Shown: piece after piece, positions 57,177 through 64,000 of the stretch
How positions within the stretch are numbered: position 1 is the first letter of the stretch
Layout of the letters: each line of letters opens with the position of its first letter
Source of the DNA: Hysterangium stoloniferum
Taxonomy: Eukaryota; Basidiomycota; Agaricomycetes; Hysterangiales; Hysterangiaceae
DNA length: 64,000 nt
Assembly: GCA_015178975.1 (NCBI GenBank)
Contig: WHVD01000008.1
Span: forward strand, 496,001-560,000
Reading direction: 5' to 3'
Translations under genes and position numbers: made by a program
Notes under the pieces: model-generated
Databases searched by the model: none
The model's input: the letters and a program-made list of their open reading frames with translations, nothing else
What the model was told of the DNA's origin: nothing

Positions 57177-57366
57177 TGTAAATCGAGGAGATATCTGAGT
57201 GCTTATTCTTGCTCACTAGGAACTGGCTTTAAATACATTTACTAGCTAATTATAATCTTGAAGAGGAGGACAACAACTATTATTAGTTATTGTACTCTTG
57301 TTATTCTACATAACACAATTATGCGTCATTACCGAGTTGCTGACACAGCCGAATTGCTGTTCAACA
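57177..57366. mobile_element. Short solo LTR (190 bp) with a 5-bp target duplication
   Basis: Begins TGTAAATCG and ends GTTCAACA, flanked by GATGG at 57172-57176 and 57367-57371. The empty site is preserved in the copy 9 unit near 54358, where GCAGATGGAGGTGCC is continuous. It therefore inserted after the copy 9/10 duplication, or only one duplicate received it. Confidence 0.85.
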
Positions 57367-57484
57367 GATGGGAGGTGCGCAGAAAACAGGCTGTGCACGC
57401 GTGGGTAGCGCACGGCTAATGGCTCTAGTCGTTTAAAGATCATCACCCACGTGAGATGCTGGAGAAACGGTGTTGAGCTGTGTA

Positions 57485-57955
57485 TTGACAACAACCACAA
57501 ACGTACTCCTTTTAAATTGCGAGCTCCGCAAAAACACACATTATTGATCAAATCCTTACGAGGTTTATGCGTTTGATCGTCTTGGGAAGATTGTAAGGCC
57601 ACATCCACGGCTGATGATTCCAGTTTTCTGTAGGACCAGGCGGGATCCGCACTTGCGGGCCACAGTTGTAATGTACTGGTGACATTGTGACCCATGATCC
57701 CCAGACGGAAGGATTCGTTGATTCCATTTAGGATTTCCCCTGAAACTCGAGAGAGACTTTCTTGTTCGCGTCCGAAAACGCAGCCATGGCGAACTCTCTG
57801 GTAACATCAAATCCTGTTACAACAACTACATCTTTGATTTTGACACCGCGACCCTTTCCTTGCGCAAATTCTAGCCAATAATCAATGTTTCTAATCCCAT
57901 ATTCCTCCATCCGCTCTAGTTGAAGTGCATCGGTATGTCTTGTCATTAGTAACTA
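57485..57955 (-). pseudogene. Fragment of an Agaricomycete hypothetical protein gene
   Basis: On minus the reading YGIRNIDYWLEFAQGKGRGV, VVVVTGFDVTREFAMAAFSD, then WGSWVTMSPVHYNCGPQVRI matches a pattern I know from a large, uncharacterised Agaricomycete family (VTG-D-T--WA-A-F followed later by VWG-W---G-VH-NCGPQ). An in-frame stop lies between the two blocks, and the expected following NQC-F motif appears only out of frame, so this is a broken host gene. Its tail is duplicated at 54690-54795. Function unknown. Confidence 0.45.
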
Positions 57956-58084
57956 AAATGGTGCCTTGTGCAGCGGTTGACTCGAACTGTATATTGCCTA
58001 CTATGTCAACATAGACGTTGGAATTAACCGCTAAAATTAATTGCGGTGTACCGCTTGTGTTGTGACTCAGCAGTCCGGTCAATT

Positions 58085-58505
58085 GGGGCAGCCCAACAAA
58101 CTACGCAATTTTGTAAATTTGGAGGGTTCTAGTGCCTTAGTGAAAATATTGGCCAAGTTCAAGTTGACTTGCGTGTTGAAGTACCGCAGAATAAAATTGC
58201 CAGCATGGAGCGTTCACGAAAAGAAAAATCTTGATGTTAATATGCTTGACACGAAATCTCGAGAGAGGATCTTCAAATAAATCAATTGTGGCATTGTTGT
58301 CGCAAAATATCATCAATATTCAATTTGCAGGCTTATCATATGGTGGTGCCAGCCGAATGCCCGACAACAACTAATAAAAGACAAATTAATGACAAGAAAA
58401 ACACATAGAGCCCTTGCAAACAAAAATCGTTGTTTTCCTTAAAACGACCGACTTCCCCCTGATTCTGCCATTCGATGGCCCAAGCCTCGTGAACAGCATC
58501 AGGTC
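58085..58505 (-). mobile_element. Copia RNase H fragment
   Basis: On minus, the same RNase H wording as at 54.8-55.1 kb is followed here by the end of the domain (NLANIFTKALEPSKF in pieces). It is related to the copia class at 1-4080 but only the last part of pol is present. Broken fossil, duplicated with the copy 9/10 unit. Confidence 0.6.
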
Positions 58506-60120
58506 AGGTTTAAAACATCATCAGGAAAATGTTTTCTGTCCTTATATACCTTGAATGCACTTGAAAAATGTTTAAGTAGAATTAAGGAAAATTTTGGTAA
58601 GGTTGACCTGGCTTGCAGCAAGGACTTTGGATCTTAAAACTACCTTGAAACACCCTGGAATGCCACTTACCCCAAGGAAATAGATGTGGATGTAAGGAGT
58701 GATCCTACTGCTAAGTGGATCTGTGTTATTATAAGGAAATACCTTCCAGTCAAGGGGAGTGTAAGGAAAATACCTTATGTCCCAAGGGTGAATAAGGAAG
58801 ATACCTTACTGCCAAGGATAGAATGAGAGAGGGCACCTTACCCCCTGTAAGGTATCCGGCTATTTACTCTCTCAAATAATTAACAAGCGTTGACACGGCA
58901 AGGGATTCAAGAAATAAACAAATAAAGGTCCAGTAATTTAAATACTGATAGATTAATTAGCTGCGCTATTAAGCTTAAACAACTAAAGTCAATATTTGTT
59001 TGGTCTCTTGACAAATTCAGATGAACTTGTAGTGATGTGCTCTACGAAAGTTAAGTTCTCCTTGAGAATAAAGGTTCGGGAGCTGAATGTATGTGCAATA
59101 AGTTGGCGGAAACTTGTCGTAAGCCTTCGCTTTCTTGTAGCCTTTTAGTTTATTATTTATAAAGATTTAACAAGCTGTTAAATAATATATAAATAGATAG
59201 ATTGTCCGAGAGTCGAATATCCAAGCGTTTGTTTAAAGATCGATTAACTGTGCTGTTAAAATGGGCTCTTGAATAACCTAAACGGGCAGGGATTTCAGTA
59301 ATGAGAATTTAGATTTACTTAAGTGATTAATAAGCCTAAAGGTTTTCCGGGAAGCTGAGGGAACTTAGATGAATTAGCTAAGTTCAAGAGAAAGAGTTCA
59401 AGATGCTGCAAGTGTAGGTGCTTGCAGTTAGATATCAGACTAAGGCTATTTTTGTCCTTAGGATGATTAGATAAGCTTTGAGCTGGTGCTGTTGATAGTA
59501 ATAAAGTAGTAGTTGTTTATTCAGTGATTTAGGCCTCCTTTTATACATGTAGAGATTTTTGCTTAATAATAGCTAAATAACTAATTAGGAAATTATTAGA
59601 AGCTTCTAAAAGTTTCTATAATTCCGCTATGATGTCATAGCTATCACCCGACTCGAAGATCCGAACCGAAGATCCGAACCGGTCGAGTCAGGAAATAAAC
59701 CCGGGATGGCTGAGGGTGGAAGCAAAATAAGCCGTGGCGCCGAAACGGAAATAAACGCGGCCGGGCGGCTGCGAAAACTACTCGCGACGATTTGTAAACA
59801 CGTCGTAACGTCGTCGTCACGTGATGTCACGTGATCGCGCGATAATAATGCGCATATATGTACTAATATAATATAATAAAAACCCGGTCTCTCGAAATTA
59901 GATAACCCGGCTTTATTATATTTATATTTCGACCGCTCTAGGCTTCGATTACATAATATGATGTCATTTGAAGCTTTGAGTATTCAAAGTTAAAAGGAAA
60001 TAGCCTAATTCTTGAATTAATAAATAAAATAAAATAGAATAAAATAAATTGAAATAAATTCGGGAAAATTAAGGGAAAATTCGTGAATATATACTAGATA
60101 CATCACACCCCCAAGGGAGC
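58506..60120. repeat. Probable non-autonomous LTR-like repeat stretch
   Basis: No coding sequence. Repeated AAGGAAATACCTT-type words occur at 58670-58870 and a related CCCAAGGGAGCATAAGGAA block at 60110. A TATA-like region (ATATAATATAATAAAAACCC) lies near 59860. Near 59590 the words AGAAGCTTCTAAAAGTTTCT resemble a heat-shock element, and GAAGATCCGAACC is tandemly doubled at about 59655. The opening ACATCAGGAAAATGTTTT (58517) recurs at 63545. These features suggest an LTR or TRIM, but ends and target duplications were not established. Confidence 0.35.
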
Positions 60121-60479
60121 ATAAGGAAGCTGCCTTCCGGCCAAAAGGTGAATGACAATGCTTGTATATTAATGATGTTTAATAATTTATTTTTCATTCA
60201 CTTAGCACTACAACTATGCCTAATATAAATATGACTTCAGAGGTGGCTGCCAGTGATACTCAACCTAAATAACCATTGTACTACTAGGTAACTGCACCAA
60301 TGCCAATAGTGATGCTGCCAGTGGTAATGGTACCAGTCTTCATCAATATTCTGAGGTGGCCCTCTTATAAATTAGTTGAGTTGGTCTGACTCTGTTATAA
60401 ATTAGTTAAGTCTTTTTGGATTAACAGAAAGTTTCATAATGTAGTGCATGCATTTTTCAAAGACCTACCATGTGTCAAA

Positions 60480-61080
60480 TATGGTGAAATTGGCTGTGAT
60501 CAATTGTCAGCTGGATTCCAATCCCATTAAGAGACATCCCACCTCATTCTGAAAGCTTGACTGGTGCCAATACTCCATTGTGCTGAATGGAGTCATCAGT
60601 GTCCTTCAAAAGTATGACAATGTCGGGAACGGCAATGGTGGTTCGAAATTTGTCCTGAAGCCCAAGTCAACACACTTACCAAACACATGGAGAGTAATGA
60701 CCACCTGTACAACTCAGAGAGCCAATTTTCCTTCACACACTCTAAGGGTTGAAGCTGGGCAAGGATTTGTCCCAGTGATGCAAAAGTGTAGTGATCTCAG
60801 GAATAGTATCCACAATTGCAGTTCAAAATTCAGCTGTGGTCGAAAGGGCAGGCTGAAACTCAACTGTGGTCAGATGTCACTTGGATCCCATCCCATTATG
60901 TGGCACTGTACCTTGTTCCGAAAGTTTGACCAGTGGTAATTCACCATTTGATTGAACAGTTGCATTGGAGTCTCTCAAAAGCATGACAATGTTGAGCACA
61001 ATGGCAGGTTGAAATTCGGCTATGATCAAATGTCAGCCAGATTTCCAAACCATTATGATGTACCGCACCAGGTCAAAACA
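60480..61080. repeat. Decayed tandem repeat region
   Basis: Blocks such as TCAAAAG-ATGACAATGTTG and GTCA-ATGTCA-TTGGATTCC, followed by GAAAGTTTGACCAGTGG-type sequence, occur two or three times in the same order, giving imperfect units of a few hundred bp. Open frames here (60580-60939, 60952-61182) are by-products of the repeat and show no known domain. Confidence 0.5.
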
Positions 61081-61641
61081 GTCAAGTTCGGACCTAATAT
61101 CCCAGTTTCAAAAATGCTAACAACAATGCCCCTCACTGCCACTTCACATGTAAGGTGCACAATATATATTGTATATGGATAATTCTATAAGAAGAAATTT
61201 AATGCTGAACTGAGAAGAAAATGACAAACGTTATACAACAGAAATACAATGGCTGCTGAGATGGCTCATTGCTGTATTCGTTTGGACAATTTTCGGGAGC
61301 GACAAAGTCATGAATAGCAAGCAGAACAGACTGTATCCCCACTGTTGTTTCATGTTGCACTGTCATCACATTCTGTATATCTTCGGAGACCAATGTGGTT
61401 CCCACCTCCAAACATATGTACCTATAGTACTACTGTGCTGGCAATCAACGATATAATCCTGTCAAATACGTGTCAATTCCAGTCAATCAACTCCTCAACC
61501 CAGCTAAAAGTGGCATACCTCGACTAGTGCATGCAAATTGTCAAATTTTGAGGATGCCAATAACAATGGAAATGCACTCAATGGTTGTATCATACAATGA
61601 TCAGCAATGAGGATCGTCATGGTATGTTCAAAACAGAAGGA

Positions 61642-62037
61642 TCACGGGCACTCATTCATCATATGCTTTAGAGCTAAAGCTGTCAACCCAGGCATGGAAT
61701 ATCGGTGAGCAATCGACCAGATCGATAGTGCTGAGGCATGAGAGGATTGGGAATGTGTGACTGACGAGTTTGACAAGGGGAGAGGAAGTATGCATACAAT
61801 GTGGGAGTGCGGCTGGATAAGGTGGAGGAGTGGTGACTTGGACGAGGTGAGGACTTTGAGGAGGGGTTGTAATAGAGAGTATTTGCAACTAATACAGTTG
61901 GTATTAGGTGTTGTGGTAGTCAGATGGTAAGCTGCATGGGGGCTGGATGATGGAACAGGGCCAACCCCAGATGGGAGTAGCGACGTGGTCGTGGTTGGTC
62001 CTCTCCCAGACGGTGACCTCATAGACGGTGACCTCAT
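61642..62037 (-). pseudogene. BTB/POZ-like protein C-terminal fragment
   Basis: A 131-codon frame whose end reads IWSIAHRYSMPGLTALALKH followed by MMNECP. This matches the last helices of basidiomycete BTB/POZ-type proteins (pattern VYALA-KY-MPGL-ALAL-HM). The front is Pro/Ser/Thr-rich with no BTB core, so it is a fragment. The nearby repeats suggest capture and decay. Confidence 0.35.
61873..61895. repeat. Partial end of the foldback MITE
   Basis: TAGAGAGTATTTGCAACTAA matches the end of the element at 62149-62261; only this terminal piece is present. Confidence 0.7.
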
Positions 62038-62148
62038 AGGTCTCTTCCCTTCAGCAATCGCATGTTGAGTATGCTGTTCTACATTAGAGCTTCCCCCAGA
62101 TAGTACATGATGAGTCTATCATATTATACCCATTTGAATGGTGTTTAT

Positions 62149-62261
62149 TAGAGAGTATTTGCAACTAATATATGTATATTAGCAAAACTGAATTGGTTCC
62201 TGATATTCATATTAGGAACAATTCAGTTTAGCTAATATATATTAGTTGCAAATACTCTCTA
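62149..62261. mobile_element. Foldback MITE (TA-flanked), copy 2
   Basis: A 113-bp element that is almost entirely one hairpin: TAGAGAGTATTTGCAACTAA at the left is mirrored by TTAGTTGCAAATACTCTCTA at the right, with TATTAGC-AAACTGAATT arms inside and a CTGATATTCATATTAGG turn. TA at both ends suggests a Tc1/mariner-type target. It is homologous to 26568-26681 and to the partial copy at 61873. Confidence 0.85.
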
Positions 62262-62743
62262 TTGCTATTGTTTGACTGTGATGATGGTGATGAAGTGGGA
62301 CTTGGTGATATTAGAAATTATTTAAAGCAGAGATTACTTACCATGTAGCAGAGCTCCAACTTCACCTGAAGAGACCATCTAACCCAGATCCTAACATACC
62401 ATACATGTAGCCCCATACCCATTTCATATTAGTAAAGGTTCCTGATGACTCCATCATATTCCAGTGTAATGAGTCAGCAGCTCACTAATGCTATGTTGTG
62501 GGGCCAGCAACTTGATATCCCATATCCGGAAATATTAGTAATTAGTTAGTATTTATTTAGTATAAAAGACACATTAACATCTTGAATAAGATACTATAAT
62601 CATCTTTTGACTACATTTCATTCTTTGGCTGTGCCATTGGCTGAATCTTCACATTCATTCATAATGTCCACATCATGTAATGCAGATTCTATCAGTCTAT
62701 CTTGGGGCAGGTACTCCTCCATCTACTTTTTGCATCCTATGCC

Positions 62744-63280
62744 CATTGAGTAATCGTCTTGCAACTTCATATACATATTTTAATACTATATGTCTAGTAT
62801 ATTATGATGTTATAACTCCAAAATTTGACCTACAGCATGTTTCCCAAAATTGCAGTCCATTTGAGCTTGCGAACCAATTCATGAGCCAACAAATGTGTCA
62901 CTCCCAATGAGCTTGCAATATGTTGTTTTACATGTATCTAGGTAGTAAAAAATGACAGTGCCTGGCTTTTGCTGTCTAAATACCAGCTGCAAACCTGTAT
63001 GAGGGTAGTTGTATGTATTTACTCGGCAACCTCACTCACATTAACTCTGACCGCAAAAGCCAGGCACTGTCATTTTTTACTACCTAGACACATGTAAAAC
63101 AACATATTACAAGCTCATTGGGAGTGACACATCTGTTGGCTCATGAATTGGTTTGCAAGCTCAAATGGACTGCAATTTTGGAAAACATGCTGTAGGTCAA
63201 AATTTGGAGTTATAACATCATAATATACTAGATATATAGTATTAAAATACGTATATGAAGTTACAAGACAATTGGTCAAT
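62744..63280. repeat. Long hairpin: 229-bp arms, 80-bp loop
   Basis: 62744-62972 and 63053-63280 are reverse complements with only scattered mismatches; the inner edge is sharp at GGCTTTTGC / GCAAAAGCC. The loop is unrelated sequence. There is no convincing ORF (62680-62910 is open but overlaps the arm). The form is that of a foldback transposon or an inverted duplication. Confidence 0.9.
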
Positions 63281-64000
63281 TATTGAGCAAGCTACGAGGT
63301 TCGCAACTTTCAGCAATATTTCCATGCAAATCTAATGTGTGCCTTACATAATGCAAAGTGCTGTAATCTGAGCTGCTGCTCTTCAAACCCAATCCTGGAC
63401 ACATGCCCCTTGACAGTCTTCGACAGTCCACTTCAGTTCATTACTACTACAATTAGCACCGCTATAACATGGAATAGATGAGGATCAATGGATAAAGGTT
63501 ATGGTCTTCGACTGTTTGCTTGAATTCATTACTGCTACCATTAGCACATCAGGAAAATGTTTTCGGTACTTGATCTCCCTTATTGCACTTAATCATATTT
63601 AAGGTAAGTAAGGTAAATAAGCCAGCATTTCGCACTTGAAATGCCCTTGAAAATTTTTACTGCAAGTACAATTCATGTAATTTAAGGCAACATACTGATT
63701 TCAAGGGCTCCAAGCTGGAGTAAGAAGAAAATGGCAAATAATGTATATTTGATATGTAAGAGCACTCAAGTACAGGTCTAAGGTAGAAGTTCAGGACTCT
63801 TCAGCATGCATAAGGTATGTAAGTACAAAAAGGTACGAAGGATGTTCACCCAGGTCTAGACCATGAAAACCAGACCAATCACAAACACCAAGGTCTTCAA
63901 CGACCCCGAGTAGTTCAAAACCTCGTCAAAGACCTGCTAGTCTGGAACATGTTGTAGACAAAAGAAAATTGCCTCAAGATGCCAGAAAGGTATTGTGATA
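63281..64000. other. Right edge of the window, no gene seen
   Basis: Short repeats: a CTTCGAC-GT--- / TTCATTACT-CTAC-ATTAGCAC pair occurs near 63420-63465 and 63510-63545, and the ACATCAGGAAAATGTTTT word shared with 58517 lies at 63545. No open frame of interest was found. Confidence 0.5.

Overview
The window looks like an AT-leaning, repeat-rich piece of an Agaricomycete (Basidiomycota) genome. The evidence is short 48-72 nt GT-AG introns, a basidiomycete-type multi-exon cytochrome P450, Ty1/copia and chromodomain Ty3/gypsy fossils, Helitron and Tc1/mariner debris, and a fungal family of SesB-like (DUF676/SERAC1-like) alpha/beta hydrolases. The species cannot be named from sequence alone.

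Layout. 1-18.9 kb is a graveyard of nested mobile elements: a minus-strand copia fossil cut by a solo LTR, a Helitron helicase scrap, two minisatellite blocks, a minus-strand chromodomain gypsy fossil that carries an opposite-strand ORF and further LTR insertions, a decayed DNA transposase, and a repeat with a short interstitial telomere tract. A 38-bp perfect palindrome marks the edge of this zone. 20.3-22.4 kb is an 11-exon cytochrome P450 that is complete except for one in-frame TGA.

25.2-57.1 kb is the most interesting part: ten paralogous genes, each about 270-330 codons, all with the same five-exon plan and the same intron phases (2,0,0,0). Each encodes a stand-alone SesB-like alpha/beta hydrolase, the kind of domain usually met as the N-terminal effector module of fungal NACHT/NB-ARC NLR proteins, but here with no NLR part attached. 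The first six genes are on +, the last four on -. All ten frames and splice sites look intact. In four of the ten (copies 2, 5, 9, 10) the nucleophile serine of the Ala-His-Ser elbow is replaced by asparagine, so the array mixes probable enzymes with probable pseudoenzymes. Copies 7/8 and 9/10 are recent tandem duplicates sharing an upstream module. Two very short solo LTRs with perfect target duplications distinguish the 9 and 10 units.

Inside the array, copy 3 sits in the spacer of a large imperfect inverted repeat (about 30.4-33.0 versus 35.3-39.8 kb). The right arm carries 2 kb that the left arm lacks, bounded by 11-bp direct repeats. Small foldback elements punctuate the intergenic gaps.

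58.5-64 kb is repeat-rich again: copia RNase H debris, a probable non-autonomous LTR-like stretch, decayed tandem repeats, a BTB-like fragment, a 113-bp foldback MITE that also occurs at 26.6 kb, and a 230-bp-arm hairpin.

Exon models were built by eye from conserved splice signals and cross-paralogue comparison. Functions of the hydrolases are inferred from family resemblance, not shown.
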